NCBI GenBank assembly: GCA_016841825.1
Contig: JAENYK010000007.1
Location: 1-50,745 of the forward strand
DNA length: 50,745 nucleotides
Reading direction: 5' to 3'
From: Halothermothrix sp.
Lineage (GTDB): Bacteria; Bacillota; Halanaerobiia; DY22613
Positions within the stretch are counted from its first letter, which is position 1; each line of letters starts with the position of its first letter. Shown piece by piece: positions 20,501-30,200 of this stretch. Position numbers and translations under genes: made by a program. The notes beneath the pieces were generated by a model. It did no database searches and had not been told where the DNA came from. It saw only the letters and a list, made by a program, of their open reading frames with translations.

Positions 20501-21256
20501 ACAGGATAATAACTTCTGCTTTTCTGCATCTGACAATAGATCAATATCTGCCAGGGTAGTTTCTGGTGAACGGGCAACAATAGTCAACAGATTTTCCAGA
20601 TGCCTGACCCACTGTTCAACTGTCTCCTGTAGGTATAACCCGGGATTATATTCAACCCGTAACAGCAGTTGATCAGCTTGATGGGTAAACCTGAAGCTTA
20701 CGTTAAAACCTTCTTCAGCTAGATGCTGCTCTTGATGAATATTTTCCAGGACAACCAATACATCGGCCAACGGCCATTTGTCTGAAGTAGATTTAAAATT
20801 TAACTCTGCAATTAGATTTTTTAACGGATAATTTTGATGACTAACCACATCACTAACTCTGGTCTTTGTCTGAACCAGCAGGTCAATGAAAGTCAAATTT
20901 TGATCGATCCAACTTGAATAGACCAAAAAATTATTAATAAATCTGCCTTCACCCAGCTGTTTAAAGATAGGTGCAGCGACTACTACCGGACTTCTATAGG
21001 TATAGCGGTACAGCAAATATTCAATTCCTGACAGTAAGATCAGAAAAAATGCTTTTTCAGAACCCTTAGCCATCTGGTTCAATCGTTGGGTTAGTTCGAA
21101 CTGAAAGGTGTATTCGATCAGCCCTTTCCCGGAACTATAGTTCTGAATTGAATCGGAGGGAAATTTACTGACCGCAAAATCTTCTGAAAACATATCTAAC
21201 CAGAAGTCATGATCATTGACCAGAGCGTTTGAAGGTTGTTGCCGATTGTTCGTCAT
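11549..21256 (-). CDS. NRPS, three modules: half-C-A(Thr)-T-C-A(Cys-like)-T-C-A(Gly-like)-T-half-C
   Basis: 3235 residues, third in the operon. It opens with only the C-terminal lobe of a condensation domain (~15-255, no HHxxxDG). Next are A (~270-775; code DFWNIGMVHK, the Thr code), T (~775-845; GGDSIKAV), C (~885-1340; HHSILDG), A (~1355-1870; hand-read DLYDFSLVWK with SGDWIPV and LGGATEG, resembling Cys-activating domains), T, C (~1960-2400; LPHIIADG, first His replaced by Pro), A (~2415-2930; DILQIGVVWK, Gly-like), and T (~2935-3005; GGNSM). A degenerate C-terminal C-lobe (~3020-3235) precedes the PKS protein. All three A domains keep the GKID lysine. No Cy motif precedes the Cys-like A, so no thiazoline is predicted. 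The start is an ATG with AAGGAGAGG, 15 nt after the preceding gene. Codes were read by eye against GrsA and are provisional. Confidence 0.92.
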   Translation of the reverse strand: MTNNRQQPSNALVNDHDFWLDMFSEDFAVSKFPSDSIQNYSSGKGLIEYTFQFELTQRLNQMAKGSEKAFFLILLSGIEYLLYRYTYRSPVVVAAPIFKQLGEGRFINNFLVYSSWIDQNLTFIDLLVQTKTRVSDVVSHQNYPLKNLIAELNFKSTSDKWPLADVLVVLENIHQEQHLAEEGFNVSFRFTHQADQLLLRVEYNPGLYLQETVEQWVRHLENLLTIVARSPETTLADIDLLSDAEKQKLLSCAVDADYPRDQTIQQIVGQQVERFPERVALKYQSPDSEQGLELTYRELNQKANTLAQRLHSKGVRPGTIVGLLVEPSLEMVIGILAILKAGGCYLPIDPEYPRERVEYMLADSQSSILLCNSEIYTEFDYSGEIVNIADSVVSAADQMELIASSGPNDLAYIIYTSGSSGKPKGVLVEQRNVVRLFINDSSPFAFDEQDIWLLFHSYCFDFSVWEMYGALLFGGKLIIIPRSTARDPGESLRVIIGEGVTILNQTPTAFSNLLTEEFRTAERKLNLRYVIFGGEALKPAILREWQQRYPETKLINMYGITETTVHVTYKEITEVEIQHNLSNLGRPIPTLQVYILDSDLRLVPRGVIGEIVVGGVGVSRGYLNRPELTAEKFIPDPFKPENRLYRSGDLGRILPSGEIEYLGRRDRQIKIRGFRIELGEVEYRLLSHPAIKTVHLMLKDNQIGEKDLWAYLVCEGEVTTAELRNHLALHLPSYMYPTHFLQVDRLPLTDNGKIDQQALSIMGNELKVGTDLLLPKSHLEKELAELWAEVLELIEVGINYNFSECGGDSIKAVRLVTEINRRLDVGLEIKDLYRHQTIKELALCLEELKEKGDLGLTSVLQRGRDLLAEFKNNIANDQSLLKRLPGGMEDFYPLSPIQLGMVYYSNIKPEEPVYHDQFVYPVRFVNFELDKFVQSFKLMMSKHPILRTTYQMRHFAEPIQIVHRELEPVINFADITDLNRQEQEERINRYLKEEDLGEKFRFENNPLWRMQLFRVKNHEYYIIFSFHHSILDGWSVANLIPECLAIYKKLQSGLEIQIQKLQHSYQDYVALLLGRKKNQEIGAYWQNKLRGYTRSKLPFNLSGKKLHNLYQSKIQRVNLGVELLKKLEEQIKVFGCSGKALFLSAYLYLLRIITTEEEIITGVVTNDRPVMEDSDKILGCFLNTIPLRLKVDKEISKSELIQQVSAYLIDVKPYEIFLGDIAELIGERNHLQNPIFDTIFNYIDFHVLKDVDSEYVKTDGNQLTVEPSEMTNTLFDLEVSKTLGRLKVWIKYSPNYFTDQDITTALRLYIRILESLADSRITMLRSVDLLTAEEKDWLIYQFNNTDAPYPYQKTIHQLFEERTLANPENPAVKWKDQLVSYRELNQRANRLAHLLREQGVRTGDHVGLIVERQPDMISGMLGILKAGAVYIPIDPDYPLARKEYILQKSAVSVIVVDSPVDNCNIDQLHLNEDRLRNYPDGNLSLDKDSCDLAYVIFTSGSTGRPKGVMIEHHSAVNLIVWVNRQFAIGLNDRLLFITSVCFDLSVYDVFGILAAGGQVVIASKAEIRNPVELKKLLITEKITFWDSVPTTLNNLINTLNQTDPDYVQPDLRLVFLSGDWIPVKLPGLVQKYFPQAKVVSLGGATEGTVWSIYYSIEGVMEGQTSIPYGKPISNNYFYILDENLAPVPTGVAGELFIGGVGVARGYLNESEKTASSFIPNVFREMLTREQRSHCPRERMLYRTGDLGRMLPDGNIEFLGRRDHQVKIRGFRVELGEIINQLLLHDEINQAVVVDRTDLSGDKYLCAFLVARECGQELSVRELKEYLARELPEYMIPTHYLYIDQLPLNTNGKIDWQALPELSGQLQTGVEYIPPEGDYEKSLADLWVELIPGITGIGVFDNFFDLGGHSLTATQLALRIFKEFNVDISLQAIFEAENLRDLARRVKLADQRDYIAIRQIEKRDYYPVSSAQKRLYILTQFEGNSTAYNMPGALLVEGSVDKTRLELSFTRLIQHHEILRTSFFLKDSDSSGDHKIVATVDGTWGELVQQLQPEVEFSIQELTGDLQSVITEFIQPFDLRRPPLLRVGLLQLAENRHLLVYDLPHIIADGISMGIMINDFVQLYEGTQLPPLRIQYKDYAQWQRELLTSEEFAIQEKFWREQFAGEVPILNLPTDYSRPKILNYRGSTYRFSLDQELVDRLSILERRFGVTRFMLLLTIYKIFLAKYSSQTDLVVGTPIAGRQDPELEKVIGVFVNTLALRSYPALTKNFSEYLLQIKELAVRAYENQDYPFEMLVEQLDIPRELSRNPLFDTMFALQNMPDIELTISDLSFRSYPFAHNVSKFDLTLNAFEVRDGINLHLEYSTALFTEATIKRMADNLKQLIKSVVEHPELKLWELEILSERDRERLLHQYNNTQKDYPIDKLVTQLFAEQVEKTPERLALICGDEELSYNELYTQVCQLASFLRQQGVGRESVVGLMVSRSSRLLSGMLGILEAGGAYLPIDPEYPVQRIIYMVQDSGTQIILTDSITQQKFAGSEELRERLLVNIDDQAIYETKSDSNTDNYLRDRRSSDMIYVIYTSGSTGKPKGTVIEHRMVHNLIQGICAKIDFDRKRIVSLTTVSFDIFVLETLLPLTRGAGVVLTREVELQDPGLLVKLVQCKQIEIIQLTPSRLQLLLDSVANTGFFGQFTEIIVGGETFPEQLVERVKKLATGRIFNVYGPTETTVWSTIKELTASKEKVTIGRPLANTRIYILDNYSNPVPEQVVGEIFIAGAGVARGYLDRPELTSSVFLPDRFAGTAQQHMYKTGDLACWLPGGEIQFIGRKDRQIKLRGYRIETGEIETILNSFPGIIDSIVVAREGVQDYKYLVGYYLGDLQPTVSELRSYLGEKLPEYMIPTYFHKLDSLPLTPNGKIDQQALPQIAEERPELSTHYAMPESEVELLIADIWRKILGIDRIGVNDSFFELGGNSMLLVQSHLLLEKCFPERLTIAELFIYNTIAKLTEHLENINQQKQTEKLDPEILTREAEFWQKEMVNAGQLLRLSDEYFNLPAGHPEWINLLFELTDDLTFQLRAIQELEKVDLSDILTAIFVYLLSELAETSAFWIEVVPRNISEKSNSELGLPLWIDLTEIEDFIQLYREINSKWSMVEKMSTACDPPVLTSQMDQEIIPIISTGEQTEGLRNQHLLLVFTEVNNRVQIECGFNSGKLQKGKIEELLIWYVNLLEQLIGEKEVS

Positions 21257-21271
21257 AATATCCTCTCCTTA

Positions 21272-24200
21272 TCAAAATTCAAATTCCAGATCAGCAAAGT
21301 CCACAGTATCCAGATTCTGTAGTCCACCCCGAAGCTGAATATCCTGTATTTTACACTCCCGATTTTGAACTATTACCCCGAAAATTGTCAACAGATCCTC
21401 TGACAGCAAACTGATCGTCGTCTTCTCGAAAAGTTTACTTCGATATTCTAGATGGAATTTTAGTCTATCACCCCGAATAAATCCCCGGAGAGTAAGCTCA
21501 AATTTAGCAATCAGGTTATCATAGTCATAGTTGATCAAACCGGTCTCGTTAAAGTCGGGAACTCCGTTCTGTTCTTCCATAACCAGGACAGTATCAAAGA
21601 TCGGATTCTGACTCATATCCCATTTCAGCTGCATCCGATCAACCAATAATTCGAAAGGATATTCTTGATATTCTGAAGCATTCAGAACTGATTCCTTAAC
21701 TTCCCGTAAAAATTCCGCAATAGTTTTATCTCCCACGGGTTGATTTCTAATTGGCAAAGTATTGACAAAAAGACCGACTACTCTTGATAAATCAGGATGC
21801 GTTCTGCCTGCAAAAGGTGTACCTGTAATTACATCCTCTGTCTGACAATATCTGCCCAGAAGTAGCTGATAAGCTGCCAGAATAAGCATAAACAGAGTTA
21901 GTCCCTCAGTATGGGCAGCTTTTCTTAGGTTTTCGGTTAATTCCGATCCGACCCAGAATTTATATAGCTGCCCATGATAGTTAGCAACCTCCGGTCGGGG
22001 ATAATCTGTCGGCAGATCCACTCGGAAAGTTTTCCCGATAAACTGATTTAACCAGTATATTTCCGCATCTTTCATCTGACCGGAAGTCAATAGATATCTC
22101 TGATAACAGGCAAAATCTTTGAACTGATATCTGGCTTTCTCAGGTTCGCTTCCCTGATACACTGCCCAAAAATCTTCTAACAAAACCTGCATTGATACGC
22201 CATCACAGATAATATGATGGAGATCAAAGATTAAGAACTGTTGATCGGCTAACTCAACCAACTGAACTCTAAACAAAGGTGGCTGATCTAATCTAAATGG
22301 TCTGATAAATCTATCAAGCACATCCGAAACTGATCTCCTATCGACGACCATTTCTCTCGAATAGTTAATCTTTAGCTGGAGCTCAGGATAAATTTTTTGC
22401 ACTGGTTGACCATTCATCCAGACAAATGCTGTTCGCAAAGCTTCATGACGATCCAATAAACTTTGCAAAACCTCTGTCAATCTCTCCAGGTCTAGCTGTT
22501 GATTAACCTGCAAAACAAAAGGCATATTATAGACAGTATTGTCACCTAACAGTTGGTTAATCAGATACAACTGTTTTTGAGCAGAAGATACCGGGTAGTG
22601 ATCTGGAGGTAAACCAAAATCCCTACTTATCAGATCAGACTCCAGTGGCAAATAATACTTCTCCTCATTCATTCTGATACAAGCAGCCAGTTCTTCAATT
22701 GTCGGACATTCAAAGAGTATGCGCAGAGGCAGCTCTATACCCCATTCCCGATGTATCTGGCTAATACAGGCTGTCGCTTTTAGAGAATGACCACCCAGTT
22801 CAAAGAAATTATCACCAATTCCCACTCCACTTACCTGTAAGAGCTCTTCCCAGATTGCTGTCAATCGCCTTTCTATCTGATTAGTTGGTGGTTGATAATC
22901 ACCAGTTCTGAGAAGTTCATCTTTGGGTTCGGGTAAAGCAGCCAGATCAACTTTCCCATTAGTAGTCAAAGGCAGCTCTGCTAAAAAAATAAAATATGCC
23001 GGAATCATATAATCAGGTAAACTGGTCTTCAGATACGCCCGAAGCTCTGTTCTGGTTAGGTCAGAATCAGTGGGAACGATATATGCACAGAGATTGTGTT
23101 CACCATTATCTACCAGGAGGTGTAATACCAGATCAGCTACGGATTGATGCGTCAGAAGTACCCTTTCAATCTCCCCAGGTTCGATTCTAAAACCTCTAAT
23201 CTTAATCTGACGATCACCTCTTCCCCGATATTCCAGACTCCCATCGGGAAGTAATCTTGCCAGATCACCGGAACGGTATAAACGCTCAGCCGGATTATAG
23301 GGATTAGAGATAAATCTGGTTTGCGTTAGCTGATCCTGAGTTAAGTATCCTCTAGATACTCCATCTCCGACAACAAAAATCTCACCCACGACTCCTGTTG
23401 GTACTAGTTTAAAGTTCTGATCAAAGAGATATATACCTAAACCCGGAATGGGTTGACCAATATTGCTGATATTCCCCGCTATATCCTCTGCTGTGATCTC
23501 TTTAAAGGTCACATGAACAGTTGTTTCGGTTATCCCATACATATTAACTAACTGACAGAAAGGATATTTTTCCTGCCAGGACAGTAATTTTCCAGGTTTT
23601 AAAGCTTCACCACCAAAAATTACATATCTGACAGCCAGTTCATTTATCTCTTCCCGTAATTCATACCGGAGAAGGTTATAAAAAGCGGTTGGAGTCTGAT
23701 TTAAGATCGTAACCCCCTCCCGGAGACATAGGCTACGAAAGTTTTCTGGATTTTGTGCCGTATGTTTCTCCACCACCACTAACTTACCTCCACTCAAAAG
23801 TGCCCCATACATCTCCCAGACCGAAAAATCAAAACAGGGAGAATGAAACATTGTCCAGACATCAGTTTCATCAAAATCAAATAAGCTAAAACAACCAGTG
23901 AATAAGCTAATCATATTCCTCTGTTCGACCAGTACTCCTTTAGGTTTTCCCGTAGAACCCGAAGTGTAGATTATATAAGCCAGACTATGCGGTGTACAAC
24001 GCGGCTCAAAATCTGGACAGTTATGTTCATCAACTAGCCCATTCTGCACTTCTATTAACCTGGCGTTAGCATCTGCTAGCATATAATCTATTCTCTCCCG
24101 GGGATAATCGGGATCTAAAGGTAGACTGACTCCACCAACTTTCATCACACTCAGAATTGCAATAACCATCTCTAACGATCGTTCGCCCAGTAAACCAATA

Positions 24201-27200
24201 ACCTCGCCCGGCTGTACACCTCTGGTTAAGAAACTCTGGCCCAGACTATTCACTCTGGATTCTAATTGTTGATAAGTCAGTGTCTGAGACTGAAATTTGA
24301 CAGCTATCTGCTCAGGGGTATGCTGTACTTGTTCGCGGAATTGTTGATAGATCGTCTTCTCGGATAAAGGATCAACTGCCCTCTGCCATTTTGTGAGCAA
24401 AAATCGTTTCTCATCCTCACTCACTAATTCCAGATCTTTAACTCTGATCTCCGGATCTGTGATCACCTGTGTACAGAGCAGTTGAAAATGGTCTGCCAAC
24501 TGTTGAATAGTTCCGGGAGCAAACAACTTTGTACAATAGTAGAAAGATAGAATAATTTCATCATTCATCTGGGCGACATTCACTGTCAGGTCAAATTTTG
24601 CCCCATAACGGGGGATTTCCAGAGGAGTGATCTTCAGATCTGGAAGATCATTTTCAATCTGTTCAATATTGCGCATAACCATTACTGTATCAAAAAGAGG
24701 GTTCCGACTCAAATCCCGAACCAGATCAAGTTTCTCAATCAACAGCTCCAACTGATAGTCCTGATTTGCATAGGCTTCCAGAGCGTTTAGTTTGACCTGT
24801 TGAAAAAATTCCCGAAAAGTAGCTGTATAATCCACCTGATTTCTAAGCGGCAATGTATTGACAAACATTCCAACTATCTGCTCCAGTTCCGGATTGGTTC
24901 GACCTGCCGTCGGTATCCCGATTACTGTATCAGTCTGAGCCGTGTAGCGGGTTAATAAGAGATGATAGACAGCCAGAAGCAGGATATATAAAGTTGCATC
25001 ATTCTCCCGGGCTAATTTTTCCAAAGCTCTCCCAGAAGCGGCACTTAACTTTACCGACAGTAGACCTCCGGTAGAATCAAAGACCATAGGTCGGGGATAA
25101 TCCAGAGGTAAATCTAAAACCGGCGGTAAATCCTGATAAACATTCAACCAATACTGTTCCTGAGCCAGTATCTTCTCTGAACGATAGTAGTCATTCTGCC
25201 AGACCGCATAGTCTTTGTACTGTATTGGCAAATCAATAAGTGTTTTACCCTGATATAACAGAATAAAATCATTCACCAGATTAATTGCTGACACTCCATC
25301 GAAGATTATGTGCGGCAGATCATAAACCAGAATTTGTCTCATCTCTGTTCTCACCAAAAACACTCTAAAAAGTGGAGCTTTGCTCAACTCAAATGGTTGA
25401 ATCAACTTAGAAATCAATCCTCCAACCTCTGCTTCAGCAGTGTTTAAATAAGTTATTTTTATCTCCAGATCATTATGGATCTGCTGAACAGGCTGCCCAT
25501 CAATAAAATGAAATGAAGTCCGTAATGATTCATGACGTTCGATTAATTGATTAAAAATCGTTTGCATAATTTGCTGATCTACATCGCCCTGAATCTCCAG
25601 AAATTTTGGCATATTATACAAAACACTTTCTGGTTCCAACTGATGCAAAATAAACATCCTTTTTTGGGCAGAAGAGAGAGGATAATACTGTTGTTGAACA
25701 GCAGGTTTAATCTCCAGAAAATCTGCACTATCTCCACCACTAATCCGTTTTGCCAATTCCGGAATCGTTGGTGACTTCAAAAATTCCAACAGTGTAATCT
25801 CCACCCCAAATTCTTGGTGAATCCTCTGCAGTACTGCCAAAGCTTTTAGTGAATGACCTCCCAGATCGAAGAAATTATCATTCAGCGTAATCTGCTGCAC
25901 TTTGAGAACTTTTGACCAGAGTTCCCGGATTCTACTGGCAACAGAATTCTCAGGAACTAACACAGGTTGAGAATCCTCCTGCTGTCGGGTAGGTTCGCTA
26001 AATCCCTGCCGATCTATTTTACCAGTTGAAGTCACAGGCATCTCTGACAAGCAGATACAGTATTGAGGGATCATATAGCCTGGTAATTTGCTTCGTAAAG
26101 CATTTTTTACTGTCTGTGGATTGAGTTGTTGATCAGCATGTACAGTATAAAAAGCAGTCAGATAATTCTCCCAACCCTGCTCCTCTCCTGCATCATCTTT
26201 GAAGGCAATGACAACACCTTCTTTAACTCCACCAATTCCCATCAAAGCAGCTTCAATCTCAGCAATCTCTATCCGATAACCTCTGATCTTAATCTGTGAA
26301 TCTTTCCGACCAACAAATTCCACCATCCCATCAGGTAAATATCTACCCAGGTCACCACTATAATACAGTCTAGCGGTATCTTTTTTTGAAAAGACTCTGA
26401 CAGTCTCAGCAGGATTTAACCAATATCCCAATGCCAGATAAGGACTTTTAAAGACCAGTTCGCCAATCTGATAGACTAAAGTTTCTTCACCATCCTGATT
26501 CAGGATTAAAACCTCAGTATCATCTATCGGATATCCTACCGGAACCCTATCTCTGCTGAGTTCAGTATCCTTTGTCGCAAAATACTGGAGGGTTACAGTA
26601 GATTCCGTCGGCCCCAATCCATTAATAAATACCGTCTGATCCGAAAAATGTCTCTTATACGCCTCTAAATCGCTGCGAAAGACTGCTTCTCCTCCCAAAA
26701 CTATCATGCGAACAGTGGAGAGATCTTCATCACCTGTCAGGGATTTGACAAAATATCTGAAAACCGTAGGAATCGAATGGTAAATTGTAATTTGATTGAC
26801 TTCCAACCAATGCGCTAATTTCGTCAATCCACTCTCAGCTTTAATATTATATAGATAAAGAGTCGCACCATTTAACAAGGCTCCATACAGATCCATTACT
26901 GCCGCATCAAAACTATATGATGAGAAAAGGGTCAGGCGATCATCAGGTTGAATCCCTAAGTTATTGGTATAATTCCTGATAAAATGCAAAATATTTCGCT
27001 GATTTTGCATTACCCCTTTGGGCTTACCTGTAGAACCAGAAGTATAGAGAATATAAGCTAACTGATCTGGTTCGATCTCCAGGTCTGGATTGGCCTGTGA
27101 GATCTCTGCTGGAACTTCTTCACAGATCAAAATTGTCATCTGAGTTGCGGATTTTCGCACCAGTGTTCTAGCCAGTCTGGAGTTCAGATGATCTGTCAAA

Positions 27201-30200
27201 ATAAACCTGGCGCCTGAGTTATTGATCATCTGCAATAACCTCTCTTCAGGATAAGCCGGGTCAAGCGGAAGATAACATTTTCCTGTCTTTAGAACACTAA
27301 ACACACCGATAACCATCTGTAAATCATGTCCCAAAAGTAAGGGAATTATCTGGCTTGAAGAGATTGAATCAGATCTGTCACTGATAGATAATAACCAATT
27401 AGCCAGTTGGTTAGCTCTCCAATTTAATTGATTATAGGTTAAACTACTACCATCCCGAGCAACAACCGCAGTTTTTGTACCATATCTGACGACCTGTTCG
27501 GCAAACCGACCAACCAGTGTTTGGTCGATATCTTGTTTTTTAAACACCTCCTGCCGATTAAGTAGAACATCCTTCAGTTGTACTCTGGGGACAGTTAGCA
27601 ACTGATATTCACTCAAACACTTTTCTTCACCCAGTACCATTTGCTCCAACAAGTTTTGATACGAGTCCATTAGGTACTCAATCGTAGAGGATGTAAACAG
27701 ATCACTCCGATAAAGACAGGTTACCTCCAAACCATTTGCATATTCACTTACATGACAACCCAAATCAAATTTCATCCTCTCACCCAGGACTAAGTGTACA
27801 GGATCAAAGTTTTCAATTACCTTTTCCGCGGTAAAAGAAAAATTTAATAGATTAAAAATGATTGAAGTTAGTGTGGGTCTGGCTTCATTATTTTCCAGAT
27901 CTAATTCTTCAATCAATAATTCCAGTGGGTAATCCTGATGAGCTAACACCCCTAAAGTGGACTCTCTGATACTCATCACAAATTCTTGTAGATTCTGTTT
28001 CAGATCAACCTGATTACGATAAATAACTGTATTGAGGAAACATCCCAGCAAACCTTTCACCTGTCGATGTTCCCTGCCAACAACTGGCCCTGCGATAATA
28101 ATCTCTGTCTCTCCAGACAATCTGGCCAGAAACAGATTAAACCCTGCTAACAGTACTATAAATAAACTGGCTTGACAACTTTGAGCCAATTCCTTTAAGC
28201 CAGTAACTTTTTCTCTTGATAGATAAAAAGAATAGCTGGCTCCGTGAGAACTGTTCAATCTATTGATATATGGATAATCATATGGCAGTTTTATCAGGTT
28301 TAATTCTCCTGTCAAACTGTGGTGCCAGAAGTCTTTACTTTTATTTAAAACTCCAGATGCCAACTGTTGATTCTGCCAGACAGCAAAATCTTTATATTGA
28401 ATCGGTAAAGATGGTAAAGTAACCTCTATCCGGGAAGCAAATCTCTGATAGAGGGCAGTCAATTCCTGATAAAAGATATCGATAGACCAACCATCAGCAA
28501 TTATGTGATGGAACGTGAATACCAGATGGTACTTTTTTTCACTCAGTTGAAAGATCAATATTCTGATTGCTGGTTCTTTGCTTAAATCAAAAGGTTTGCT
28601 GGTTTCAGCTGTGATTAGAGAATCTAAACTTTCCTTCTGCACAGCACTCTCATCCCAATTTATGAATTCGGGTCGTAGTTGCCAATCTGTGATAATCTTC
28701 TGTCTGGGTTCACCAGATCGGGTAATAAAGATTGTTCGGAGAATCTCGTGACGCTGAACCAAAAAATCGCAGGCAGTATTGAAATATTCTAAATTTAGAT
28801 CTCCTGCAAAAGAATACTGTCCTGTCAGATTATAAGCGGAACTCTCAGAGTTCATCTGCCAGAGCAGCCAAAAACGTTTCTGGGTATACGACAATTCATA
28901 GTCTTCTGCCCAGGGCTGTCGCGCGATAGCATCATAATCCACAATTTCTCCAGTCTCCTGCAAAAACTCAGCTAATTCAGCAATGGTTGGATAGATAAAG
29001 AGATCTTGAAGGCCAACATTTTTGGCAAAAACTTTTTTAATTTTGTCCACAACCTGAATCGCCTTTAAGGAGTGCCCACCGATTTCAAAAAAATTATCCT
29101 CAATTCCAACCTCAGATATTTTGAGTGTTGCCATCCAGATCTCGCTAAGCTTCATCTCTACAGAGTTAGTAGGGTGGATTCTTTTCCCTTTTCTTCCTAC
29201 CGCTACAGCCATCTCTGTCAATCTATTCCGATCAATTTTGCCATTAGGGGTAAATGGAAGTTCTGGGATGACAGAAAATTTTGTAGGAATCATATATGCC
29301 GGTAAATCCTGGGCCAGTTTTTTTCTCAACCATTCCTGTGATATCTCACCATCAACAACCAGATATGCTATCAATTCCAGACTATCATCTATATCTTTAT
29401 GGCCGATAACCACTGCTTCTTTGATCTGGTGAATCTGCCGCAGCCGTTCTTCGATCTCTCCAGGTTCAATCCGCTGGCCGCGGATCTTTAATTGTTGATC
29501 AGATCGTCCCAGAAAACGAATCTCCCCATTATTTAACCAACAACCCAGATCCCCAGTACGATAAGCCCTTTCAATCCGGCCATTCTGCAGACTTATTGTT
29601 GGAAATCGCTCAGCAGTTAATTGTTCCTGTTGATAATAACCTCTGGCCACTCCTGCACCAGCGATATACACCTCACCCTCAATCCCCTCTGGTACCAGCT
29701 TTAAGTTCTGATCCAGAATATATATCCTGGTGTTAGCCAAAGGACTACCGATAGTAATAAGTAAATTATTTTCTTTTATGGGTTTAATTTCCTTACAAGT
29801 AGACCAGATAGTTGCCTCGGTTGGACCATAAACATTATAAATTTTAGCTTTGGTCAATCCCTGTAATCGCTTTAATAACCTTTCCGGCAATTCTTCACCG
29901 CCGATAATGATCTCCTGCAAATTTTTAACTCCCTGAAGATGGTTATTATCACAGGTCAATATCTGTAATTTAGAAGGAGTTGATTGAATCATCTGTACCC
30001 TGTGTTTACACATAACTTGATCAAAAAACTCCGGCAATCTTTGCTCCGCTTCAGTCGCGATCACCACTTTTAAACCTCTGGTTAAAGCGACAAAAGATTC
30101 CACGCCAAAGATATCGAAGGAGATTGTAGTCAGAGATAACAGTGTTTTGCCGACAGAAAAATCGATCACCTCAGATAGACCATAAATCAAATTAACTACC

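Noticed and set aside
29121-29432. 103-aa plus-strand ORF and about 25 similar short plus-strand ORFs across 1031-48089
   Set aside because: All lie antisense to strongly supported genes, have no SD or family-like sequence, and are expected as shadow frames.
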